Source: an uncultured Dorea sp. (lineage in GTDB: Bacteria > Bacillota > Clostridia > Lachnospirales > Lachnospiraceae). Taken from it: a DNA stretch of 27,769 nucleotides. Below the pieces are notes generated by a model. The model was not told the origin of the DNA. It saw nothing but the letters and a program-made list of their open reading frames with translations, and ran no database searches. Made by a program: the position numbers and the translations under genes. The first letter of the stretch is position 1. Every line of letters begins with the position of its first letter. This document shows, in pieces, positions 1-5,701 of this stretch. The stretch covers positions 1 through 27,769 of the forward strand of contig CAJUTH010000043.1 of NCBI GenBank assembly GCA_910589275.1, read 5' to 3'.

Positions 1-55
1 GTTAAGACATCGCCCTTTCACGGCGGTAACCCGGGTTCGATTCCCGGTGGAGTCA
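1..55 (+). tRNA. tRNA-Glu (TTC), 5' end cut off by the window
   Basis: The visible part has an anticodon stem of CGCC/GGCG type around the loop CTTTCAC (anticodon TTC), a T arm with the GTTCGATTC loop region, and the 3' acceptor strand TGGAGTC followed by discriminator A at 55. The D arm is only partly present and the 5' acceptor strand lies left of the window. CCA is not encoded. It is the first visible gene of a six-gene tRNA array. Confidence 0.93.
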
Positions 56-75
56 CTTTGAGTTTGATTTTTAAG

Positions 76-154
76 CATCTTGCCGATGTGGCTCAATTCT
101 TTTAGATTGACTTCGTCAATCGCAGGAGAGTTGCTGATTACAAATCAGTTGCTC
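76..154 (+). repeat. Rearranged tRNA-Thr fragments between tRNA-Glu and tRNA-Thr
   Basis: Bases 76-98 repeat exactly the 23 bases at 162-184, which are the leader and the first 17 bases of tRNA-Thr. After base 98 the copy departs from tRNA-Thr and contains a small hairpin with arms GATTGAC/GTCAATC (105-121). Bases 132-154 then match the reverse complement of 189-211, the tRNA-Thr anticodon arm and flank, at 22 of 23 positions, and the one difference would still pair as G-U in RNA. The block is thus a 5' fragment in direct orientation plus an anticodon arm in inverted orientation. It has no 3' acceptor strand, so it is not a working tRNA. Confidence 0.75.
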
Positions 155-167
155 ATTTATACATCTT

Positions 168-240
168 GCCGATGTGGCTCAATTGGCAGAGCAGCTGATT
201 TGTAATCAGCAGGTTATCGGTTCGAGTCCGATCATCGGCT
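168..240 (+). tRNA. tRNA-Thr (TGT)
   Basis: The acceptor strands GCCGATG and CATCGGC pair fully, with discriminator T at 240. The anticodon stem GCTGA/TCAGC encloses the loop TTTGTAA, giving anticodon TGT for threonine ACA codons. The T arm carries GTTCGAGTC. It is 73 bases long and CCA is not encoded. A partial duplicate of its 5' end and an inverted copy of its anticodon arm lie just upstream. Confidence 0.96.
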
Positions 241-265
241 TAGTCCTTACAGGGACTTATTATAT

Positions 266-339
266 GGACCTTTAGCTCAGTTGGTTAGAGCAATCGGCTC
301 ATAACCGATCGGTCCTGGGTTCGAGTCCCCGAAGGTCCA
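266..339 (+). tRNA. tRNA-Met (CAT)
   Basis: The acceptor strands GGACCTT and AAGGTCC pair, with discriminator A. The anticodon stem ATCGG/CCGAT encloses CTCATAA, giving CAT. The first acceptor pair is a G-C Watson-Crick pair and there is no run of three G-C pairs at the base of the anticodon stem, so it is an elongator methionine tRNA rather than the initiator. A tRNA-Ile2 with modified C34 can also read as CAT, but the overall form fits Met. CCA is not encoded. Confidence 0.9.
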
Positions 340-369
340 TTTAAACAGGAGCACTTTGTGCTCAATCAA

Positions 370-443
370 GGCCCAGTGGCTCAGTTGGTTAGAGCGCCGC
401 CCTGTCACGGCGGAGGTCGAGAGTTCGAGTCTCTTCTGGGTCG
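370..443 (+). tRNA. tRNA-Asp (GTC)
   Basis: The acceptor strands GGCCCAG and CTGGGTC pair with one G-U pair. Discriminator G at 443 is the usual identity base for tRNA-Asp. The anticodon stem GCCGC/GCGGC-like arms enclose CTGTCAC, giving GTC. The T arm contains GTTCGAGTC. It is 74 bases long and CCA is not encoded. Confidence 0.95.
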
Positions 444-448
444 TATAT

Positions 449-521
449 GGGATCTTAGCTCAGCTGGGAGAGCATCTGCCTTACAAGCAGAGGGTCACAG
501 GTTCGAGCCCTGTAGGTCCCA
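449..521 (+). tRNA. tRNA-Val (TAC)
   Basis: The acceptor strands GGGATCT and AGGTCCC pair with one G-U, and discriminator A is at 521. The anticodon stem TCTGC/GCAGA encloses CTTACAA, giving TAC. The T arm contains GTTCGAGCC. Only five bases separate it from tRNA-Asp, so the two are surely processed from one transcript. CCA is not encoded. Confidence 0.95.
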
Positions 522-549
522 TTCTGTAATAGATAACTATTATAGATCT

Positions 550-635
550 GCCGCAGTGGCGGAACTGGCAGACGCCCGGGACTTAAAATCCCGTGGGTAG
601 TGATACCCGTACCGGTTCGATTCCGGTCTGCGGCA
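550..635 (+). tRNA. tRNA-Leu (TAA)
   Basis: The acceptor strands GCCGCAG and CTGCGGC pair fully, with discriminator A. The anticodon stem GGGA/TCCC encloses the TTAA-containing loop, giving TAA. A long variable arm (about 593-610) and the 86-base length mark a class II tRNA. CCA is not encoded. Its 3' end (from 615) is repeated at 1880-1902, as expected for a tRNA gene used as the attachment site of an integrating element. Confidence 0.96.
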
Positions 636-637
636 TT
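615..637 (+). repeat. attL-like direct repeat (3' end of tRNA-Leu)
   Basis: These 23 bases, the T arm and 3' acceptor end of tRNA-Leu plus two flanking bases, recur exactly at 1880-1902. Tyrosine integrases commonly recombine in the 3' end of tRNA genes and leave the tRNA whole at one end and a copy of its 3' end at the other. Here the whole tRNA is on the left. Confidence 0.85.
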
Positions 638-647
638 GATGAGAGGT

Positions 648-687
648 GTCTCAAACCCTTATAAACAGAGGACTTGAGGCATTTTTT
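648..687 (+). terminator. Possible terminator behind tRNA-Leu, inside the element
   Basis: The arms GTCTCAA (648-654) and TTGAGGC (674-680) pair over seven bases including one G-U, with a 19-base loop, and are followed by a run of six T. This may end the tRNA transcript now that the element separates the array from the terminator at 1906-1943. The long loop and modest stem make it a moderate call. Confidence 0.45.
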
Positions 688-1026
688 ATTTTCCTAAAAA
701 AGTTGTACAGCCCGTAAAATTTGTTATGTTGTGATTATATCCACATTTCAGAATATTTTCTATACTATCCTTGAAACCTGCTTTAGGTTCATGCAAAAAA
801 TTCTTGCATAGTCTCGCTCCCAGCATTATACCCGTTTCAAAAAATACATTATCATGCTCTTGCGAAAAATCCATAACAATATTAATTAATTAATTGGCTG
901 TCGTTTCTGTCTGCTTGCTCATACATTTTTCAAGCTTTTTAAATAATTTGTCAAAGGAATCGTTTAGTCTGTCCTCATAATCTTGTGCTATTATGTGGTC
1001 TAAATCTATTTTACTTAAGGATTTTG
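686..1026 (-). pseudogene. Leftward coding remnants in the decayed element
   Basis: Two separate open segments lie here. One runs leftward in a frame different from the gene before it, is rich in charged residues, and ends at a stop at 890-892. The other starts at ATG 874 and reads MDFSQEHDNVFFETGIMLGA, ending at 686 after 62 residues. The latter resembles the C-terminal part of small proteins encoded on Firmicute integrative elements that end in a helix of the FxxGxxLGxRL kind. Neither piece is assigned a function. They are read as decayed accessory genes because of their short length, frame breaks and position between the attachment repeats. Confidence 0.4.
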
Positions 1027-1374
1027 CTACAAGTTTTTCAACTTTTGTTTCGTCAAACAGTACATTGCCTGATAATCTGCCTGACTGGTTACTCCGAGAT
1101 TTTGAATCATGTCTTTTATCAACAAGATGCCAGCTTGTAATCCGATTTCTGTGTATACGCTTGCTACTTCACATGTCATAGCACTAGCCATATCCAGCAA
1201 TTCAGAAGTTGGATTATCGTCATATTTTGCAACAACAGCGTCATACTCTAAAGTTATTTTCTCTATACGTCTTTATAATCCTTTTGTTTCATTTTCCGGC
1301 GCAAGTCCAAATAACAGATAGTCCGCAATTCCTCTTACCGATACCTTTTCAAAGATTTTGTCTATGTAATTCAC
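1027..1374 (-). pseudogene. Small element gene with an in-frame stop, function unknown
   Basis: A GTG start at 1372-1374 is preceded six bases away by AGGAGGT, an excellent ribosome binding site, and by a well-formed promoter (1405-1433). The frame reads VNYIDKIFEKVSVRGIADYL and stays open to a stop at 1027-1029, except for one TAA at 1273-1275 after 33 residues. After that stop it reads ELLDMASAMTCEVASVYTEI, which looks like real protein. It is therefore a gene of about 115 residues interrupted by a single nonsense codon, or by an unresolved sequencing error. No function can be assigned. Confidence 0.55.
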
Positions 1375-1390
1375 ATATCTACCTCCTTAT

Positions 1391-1448
1391 AACCTTGTGC
1401 CGTTAATCTAGCATAATTTATTTCTAAAATCAACCTTGTACGGTTAAT
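1391..1448 (-). promoter_or_regulatory. Leftward promoter flanked by two 17-base operator-like repeats
   Basis: On the minus strand a -35 TTGATT (1428-1433) and a -10 TAGATT (1405-1410) are separated by 17 bases. A 17-base sequence AACCTTGTRCSGTTAAT (plus strand) occurs at 1432-1448, touching the -35, and again at 1391-1407, overlapping the -10 and start point. Two direct copies in these positions are what a repressor operator would look like. The XRE gene at 1517, transcribed away from it, is the obvious candidate binder. That binding is inferred, not shown. Confidence 0.6.
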
Positions 1449-1516
1449 GTTGGATATTGGAAAATTCTATACTTTTTTTACCCGTATAAAGTTAATTCAA
1501 AAAGAGGAAGATTTCT

Positions 1517-1759
1517 ATGACATATTCACAAGCTATTATCAAAAGGTTGACAGAACTTTGCTCTGAAAAAAATATTACAATCAATAAATTAGCAACACTT
1601 TCCGGCATAACACAATCCACAGTGGATAATCTCATGCGCGGAAAAACCCAAAATCCAAAACTGAAAACGCTTCATAAACTGGCAATTGGACTTGACATGA
1701 CGGTTTCTGAATTGCTGGATTTTCCTGAAATGAATGAGACGATATTTGAAGATGAATAA
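1517..1759 (+). CDS. Small XRE-family helix-turn-helix regulator
   Basis: An 80-residue protein that is almost entirely a Cro/CI-type DNA-binding domain. The helix-turn-helix spans roughly residues 20-50, with recognition segment LSGITQSTVDNLMRGK, followed by KLKTLHKLAIGLDMTVSELL, the hallmark end of the fold, and a short acidic tail. ATG 1517 is preceded by GAGGAAG at a proper distance. It lies inside the decayed tRNA-Leu element, divergent from the interrupted gene at 1374, and the repeats at 1391-1448 are plausible binding sites. It probably was the element's repressor. It appears intact and may still act. Confidence 0.85.
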   Translation: MTYSQAIIKRLTELCSEKNITINKLATLSGITQSTVDNLMRGKTQNPKLKTLHKLAIGLDMTVSELLDFPEMNETIFEDE

Positions 1760-1801
1760 ATTTAATCGGACTAAGGACTTTGTAAAAATATGTACAAAAA
1801 A

Positions 1802-1824
1802 AGTTGTACAAATCTTGTACAACT
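1802..1824. repeat. Perfect inverted repeat near the right attachment repeat
   Basis: The arms AGTTGTACAA and TTGTACAACT are perfectly inverted around three bases. It lies between the XRE gene and the attR-like repeat. No T run follows on either strand that would make a convincing terminator, so a protein-binding site is as likely. The sequence AAAAAAGTTGTACA also occurs near the left end (about 697-710), so it may be an end-proximal site of the element. Confidence 0.6.
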
Positions 1825-1879
1825 ATCAGCAGAGGTGGCACAATCCCCCTTTCTGTGCAGTTTTCTTATGTCCGCAGAA

Positions 1880-1902
1880 GTTCGATTCCGGTCTGCGGCA
1901 TT
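1880..1902 (+). repeat. attR-like direct repeat of the tRNA-Leu 3' end
   Basis: Exact second copy of 615-637. There is no tRNA body upstream of it, so it is a 3'-end remnant and not a tRNA gene. It is followed four bases later by the strong hairpin at 1906-1943. Confidence 0.85.
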
Positions 1903-1905
1903 TGT

Positions 1906-1943
1906 AAAAAAGGCTTATTCCATGGTTTGATAAGCCTTTTTTA
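1906..1943 (+). terminator. Strong terminator, original end of the tRNA operon
   Basis: The sequence AAAAAAGGCTTAT is followed after a short loop by ATAAGCCTTTTTT, giving a perfect stem ending in a T run. It is preceded by A residues, so it could act on both strands. Its place directly after the tRNA-Leu 3' repeat suggests it terminated the tRNA operon before the element inserted. Confidence 0.85.
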
Positions 1944-2005
1944 TTTTTTGATGAAGGAGCATCCCTCCCGCTTTTGCTAAACATTATAGATGGCAGGAGA
2001 ATGTC

Positions 2006-2255
2006 ATGGCACAATCAAATATAATCATGTACACCACAGAAGATGGGATCACAAAAATAGAGGTAACCTTTGACCAAGACACCGTTTGGGCAAAATTTGC
2101 CTACACTGCTTCTGACGGCAAAACCTAAAGTGTTGGAAATATATGCAACCAGTATTGATTACGATCCGAAGGCAGAGAGTTCAATTTTATATTTCAAACA
2201 GGTACAAAACAAAATGCACTGGGCGGCTCATTAGCATACAGCGGCAGAAGTAACG
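2006..2255 (+). pseudogene. RhuM-like virulence protein, internally deleted and interrupted
   Basis: ATG 2006, preceded by AGGAGA, opens with MAQSNIIMYTTEDGITKIEV, the start typical of RhuM-family proteins, then loses the family sequence after about 28 residues and stops at 2126-2128. A second frame downstream reads YATSIDYDPKAESS and VQNKMHWAAH, a C-terminal RhuM signature. It hits TAG at 2232-2234 and continues as HTAAEV, again typical of the family. Full RhuM proteins are over 300 residues, so most of the middle is missing. The family is common on genomic islands; its function is poorly known. Confidence 0.75.
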
Positions 2256-2261
2256 TCTCTC

Positions 2262-2642
2262 CTACCACGCCCCGGTAACCTGATAACACAGCAGCCACCC
2301 ATTTATACAAGGAATACACGCCGCTATCTCCAGCGAGTTCGGGCCATCCAGATATTCCCCATTTCCCAATTCTTCAAATTCTACAAGTTCCATTACTTCT
2401 TCCTTGGACAGCCCTTTTTCACAGAAAATATATCCTTCCCCATGATGGCAGCCCATGCCTCCTTCTCCGCAGTAATAGCCTCTTTTCAAAATTTGTGTTT
2501 CCGCATGTTGGATACCTTTTTCCTGCGCGGTTATGAACGCCCTTATAAACTCAATATGCCCCGCCGCAAAATTCATGCATAGCGCAATAAGTATAATCCC
2601 GGCAATAGCCTTCCATGCATTCCGCTTCCATCCCTGTTTCAT
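2262..2642 (-). CDS. Small membrane-anchored protein, function unknown
   Basis: A 126-residue protein starting MKQGWKRNAWKAIAGIILIA. Positive residues precede one hydrophobic segment (about residues 11-30), so it is an inner-membrane anchored or secreted protein with an outward domain. That domain contains a Cys/Gly/His cluster, YYCGEGGMGCHHGEGYIFC, and two more Cys near the C-terminus, suggesting disulfides or metal binding. It is divergent from the ABC transporter ATPase gene and its end lies next to the RhuM pseudogene. The ribosome site is only moderate (GGATG-like). I do not recognise a family. Confidence 0.6.
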   Translation of the reverse strand: MKQGWKRNAWKAIAGIILIALCMNFAAGHIEFIRAFITAQEKGIQHAETQILKRGYYCGEGGMGCHHGEGYIFCEKGLSKEEVMELVEFEELGNGEYLDGPNSLEIAACIPCINGWLLCYQVTGAW

Positions 2643-2706
2643 ATTCCATCATCCCTTCCCAAGACTCCAGCATAATTTTTCAGCATATTATTTTTTTCTT
2701 AATAGT

Positions 2707-2724
2707 ATACCAGATGACTGGTAT
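2707..2724. promoter_or_regulatory. Palindrome ahead of the ABC transporter operon, likely operator
   Basis: ATACCAG and CTGGTAT are perfect seven-base inverted arms around ATGA. It lies 31 bases ahead of ATG 2755 in the divergent intergenic space. ABC pairs of this type are often controlled by a GntR-family repressor that binds a palindrome at the promoter, but no such gene is in the window. Confidence 0.45.
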
Positions 2725-2754
2725 GCTTTCCATCCATCTGGTAAAATACTGACC

Positions 2755-3666
2755 ATGATCACGATAGAAAACCTCACCAAACAATTTGATACGATAACCG
2801 CAATAGACCGCCTTTCCCTCCGGATTCCGGACAGCACCATCTTCGGCCTTTTAGGAACCAACGGCGCCGGGAAAAGTACGCTCCTAAAGCTCCTTGCCGG
2901 AATCCTTGCCCCGGAGCAGGGGAAAATCCTCATTGACGGCGAACCCGTTTATGAGAATCCTTCCTGCAAGGAACAATGTTTTTATCTGTCGGACGAACCT
3001 TACTATTTTCCCAATGCTACCGCCGAGGACATGACGCTGTTTTACCGGAAGCAGTATCCTTCGCTGGAGCCGGAGGCCGTCCGCTATCTGGCCGGGCAGT
3101 TGGAACTGGATACCACGCGGCCCCTCCGGACCTTTTCAAAGGGGATGAAACGCCAGATTTTCCTGATCATAGCACTATGCTCCAATACGGCATACCTATT
3201 CTGCGACGAGATATTTGACGGGCTGGATCCCATTGTCACCGACGCAATGAAGCATCTGTTTCAATCGGAAATGCAGACGCGCCCCTTTACCATCATCGTA
3301 GCGGCACATAAATTACAGGATCTGGAAGGCTTCTGCGGTGAAATCGGAATCCTGCATAAGGGCGGGATCCTGTGCGCGCAGGATATGCGGCAGGCTTCTG
3401 CGGGCTTCCACAAATTCCAATGCATATTTGAAGCAGAAAATAAAGAAGGCTTATCCGCATATCTGGTCGAACATCTGGACATTGTAAGCTATTCGGAAGA
3501 CGGCTATTTTCTATCCCTAATCCTGCAAGGTTCCACGGAACATATCCTTCCCCTGTTACAGGCCAGATCCCCTGTATTCTGCAGGGAAGTCCCTATGTCA
3601 GTGGAAGAACTGTTTATGGCAAAGATCAAGGAGGCTGGTTATGATATCAGGAAAGCGCTTTATTAA
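2755..3666 (+). CDS. ABC transporter ATP-binding protein
   Basis: A 303-residue cytoplasmic ATPase of the ABC-2/YtrB kind. Counting from MITIENLTKQFDTI, Walker A is GTNGAGKST (34-42), the signature is FSKGMKR (127-133) in place of LSGGQ, Walker B is AYLFCDE (146-152) followed by a D loop FDGLDP, and the H loop His is near 185. The Q-loop position reads YLSDEP, without the usual Gln. ATG 2755 is chosen because the domain begins there; upstream residues of the open frame are not protein-like, although no strong ribosome site precedes it. Its last 26 bases overlap the permease gene, so the two form one operon and one transporter. Substrate unknown. Confidence 0.9.
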   Translation: MITIENLTKQFDTITAIDRLSLRIPDSTIFGLLGTNGAGKSTLLKLLAGILAPEQGKILIDGEPVYENPSCKEQCFYLSDEPYYFPNATAEDMTLFYRKQYPSLEPEAVRYLAGQLELDTTRPLRTFSKGMKRQIFLIIALCSNTAYLFCDEIFDGLDPIVTDAMKHLFQSEMQTRPFTIIVAAHKLQDLEGFCGEIGILHKGGILCAQDMRQASAGFHKFQCIFEAENKEGLSAYLVEHLDIVSYSEDGYFLSLILQGSTEHILPLLQARSPVFCREVPMSVEELFMAKIKEAGYDIRKALY

Positions 3667-5614
3667 CTGGATAAAAGAAGCGGAACGAAAGCATATTCTG
3701 ACCCTTTTATCCTTCGGGGGATATGGTATTTATGCAATCTCTTACATCTTAGAGCTCTCTGTCAGCAGGGAAATGACTTCCTTTGGCATCGGCAACGGCA
3801 GGAACCTTTTTTGGCTGGTCACAGGCCTTGGAACTGCGGCCGGGCTGCTGGAATATTCCTATCTGCTTCAGGAAAAGAAGATGGTTTTCTACTGCTCGCT
3901 TCCGGTAAAGAAATCCACCGTATTCTGGAGCCGTTATCTTCATGGGATTCTGGCCGGGCTGCTCCCGCTCTGCCTTTCTATGCTTCTGTGCGGAATTTAC
4001 ACAGGCATAGCGGACGCCGCATCCAGCTCTGGGATCTCCGCTTATACCACAAGAAGCATTGCTGTATACAGCCTGATTTTCCTGCTATTTTACCATATTA
4101 CGGTTCTGGCTGTCTCCATATCCGGAACCTTCCTGTCAGCCCTTACAATTATCGCCCTGTCCCAGATCTATTTCCACCTGTTTCTGCATAAAATCTGTAC
4201 CGGCTTTGCAAAAATGTTATACCAAACCTACTACCGCATCCCGCTGTTAGACTGGCTGGAAGCTTCCCTTGTCCCATGGAGCCTTGGACAGCGGTTTTGC
4301 GGTTCCTTCCTGTCCGGGAAACAGGAGGCTTTTGCCTTCCTGCCGGATACCCACGATATCCTTACCATAATTCTCTGGCTTGCCGTAACCTTACTGCTGT
4401 TTACCCTCGCACAAAAGAATCGGAAACCAGAATCCGCCGGACGTGCCTTTATCTCCGAAAATATAGAAAGAATCTGTTCCATTTTTCCCGCCCTCCTTGT
4501 ATCCTCCGGCGCGGCAGAGCTGTTTTTACAGCTTACCCGGCAGTCAGAGACGCCCGCCGCCCTGCGTGTCCTTCTGCTTCTCGTTCTTCTGCCGCTTAGC
4601 GCCAGTATCGTCCACCTCCTGCTGCATCTCCTGCTTCATAGAAGGAGACGCCGTCTCTCCCACGCCCGGGTGCAGATCGCTTTGGAAGCTCTTTTATGCG
4701 GTCTGGCTATCCTTCTGGCCTTTTCTTCCCGGAAATCCTTTGACACCTACATACCCGAACGCGCCGACCTGAACAAGTTAAGCGTCAGCATCAGCGGTCT
4801 TCATATGTCCCCATCCCAGTATGCGCGAACAAAAGATACCTTGCAAAATGAAATCACCGACAGACAACTGCAGCAGTTCACCCTCACGGAGGACGCCATG
4901 GACACGGGCCTTCGCTGGCTATCTGATATCAGGGAAAATTCCGGCGGCTTCACCCGCGTTACGGTCTGCTATCAGTTAAAAAACGGGAAAACTAGATACC
5001 GCTGTTATCCCATTGATGAATCCAGCTTCTGGAAATTTTCCGAGGTATACGAAACAGCGGAATACAAAGCCGCCGCCTACCCGGCCGCCTCTCTTCAGGA
5101 AATCTCCGAATGCCGGGTAATCTATAGCGACGGCGTTACAGAGAAAACTTTAAACCTGACCGGCGCTGAAAAGGAACAGCTACTAAGCTGTTACCAAAGC
5201 GACATCCAGACGCTGGAAATGAGACGACTGAAAAACGCCCTCCCACTAGGCGAAATCACGCTGGAATCCCCGCTATGGGGCATCCGCACCAGCGCAGTTC
5301 TTTATCCTGCATACGAAAATACCTGTGATTTTTTAAGAAGCAGACAGATTTCCATAGATAACACTCCATTCGACTATCCCATGCAGGCTGTAACCATTTC
5401 CCAGACAGATCCCGCAACCGGATTTACCACCGCCAAGCGCCTGACTGACAGCGCCGACTGGGCCTACTTAAAGGACAGGCTGATCATCCGCCGTTATGCA
5501 GAATACCCGCTGATCTGCCCTGTGGAGGAAGACATCGGGATTGAATTAGAACTGACCGATGAAGAGGCAAATGCAACAGTATCCGCAGACTGCTGCCTGC
5601 GGATACCCCACTAA
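3641..5614 (+). CDS. ABC transporter permease-like membrane protein
   Basis: A 657-residue protein starting with ATG after GGAGGCTGGTT inside the end of the ATPase gene, so translation is coupled. The N-terminal half has about six hydrophobic segments (around residues 20-40, 55-75, 100-120, 140-165, 235-255, 275-345). It contains a basic stretch HRRRRRLSHAR before a further membrane segment. The C-terminal part from about residue 365 is a hydrophilic, mixed alpha/beta domain likely outside the membrane. It is the membrane partner of the preceding ATPase. The substrate cannot be inferred; related pairs often act in export or envelope stress. Confidence 0.8.
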   Translation: MISGKRFINWIKEAERKHILTLLSFGGYGIYAISYILELSVSREMTSFGIGNGRNLFWLVTGLGTAAGLLEYSYLLQEKKMVFYCSLPVKKSTVFWSRYLHGILAGLLPLCLSMLLCGIYTGIADAASSSGISAYTTRSIAVYSLIFLLFYHITVLAVSISGTFLSALTIIALSQIYFHLFLHKICTGFAKMLYQTYYRIPLLDWLEASLVPWSLGQRFCGSFLSGKQEAFAFLPDTHDILTIILWLAVTLLLFTLAQKNRKPESAGRAFISENIERICSIFPALLVSSGAAELFLQLTRQSETPAALRVLLLLVLLPLSASIVHLLLHLLLHRRRRRLSHARVQIALEALLCGLAILLAFSSRKSFDTYIPERADLNKLSVSISGLHMSPSQYARTKDTLQNEITDRQLQQFTLTEDAMDTGLRWLSDIRENSGGFTRVTVCYQLKNGKTRYRCYPIDESSFWKFSEVYETAEYKAAAYPAASLQEISECRVIYSDGVTEKTLNLTGAEKEQLLSCYQSDIQTLEMRRLKNALPLGEITLESPLWGIRTSAVLYPAYENTCDFLRSRQISIDNTPFDYPMQAVTISQTDPATGFTTAKRLTDSADWAYLKDRLIIRRYAEYPLICPVEEDIGIELELTDEEANATVSADCCLRIPH

Positions 5615-5701
5615 CACGTATTTTAAAATAGCCTTATACCAGATATATACTGCAATTTGCAGGAACTGCTGCGCCGCGCAAGGGCGGCTGTGCAGACTTC
5701 C

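Larger units (their letters stand above)
638..1902. mobile_element. Decayed integrated element at tRNA-Leu, about 1.26 kb
   Basis: The interval is bounded by exact 23-base repeats of the tRNA-Leu 3' end (615-637 and 1880-1902). It is more A+T-rich than the flanking operons. It holds one intact XRE-type regulator (1517-1759), a leftward promoter with paired operator-like repeats, and leftward coding remnants broken by stops and frame changes. No integrase, relaxase or replication gene is visible, so it cannot move by itself. The tRNA array's likely original terminator lies immediately beyond the right repeat. The boundaries are seen directly; the origin as an integrative element is inferred from the tRNA repeat pattern. 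Confidence 0.8.

Noticed and set aside
358..600. An 80-residue open frame across tRNA-Asp, tRNA-Val and tRNA-Leu
   Set aside because: It reads through three tRNA genes and has the typical false-protein words made by tRNA sequence (such as QLVRAP and FESLL).
1880..1900. Possible second tRNA-Leu
   Set aside because: Only the T-arm and 3' acceptor end are present, with no anticodon or D arm upstream, so it is an attachment repeat.
2533..2754. N-terminal extension of the ABC ATPase from an earlier start
   Set aside because: The extra residues are not protein-like, overlap the divergent gene and promoter region, and the ATPase fold begins at 2755.
5615..5701. Terminator between the ABC permease and the MATE gene
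   Set aside because: Small hairpins (CTGCAATTTGCAG and a GC-rich one) are present but without a T run on either strand.
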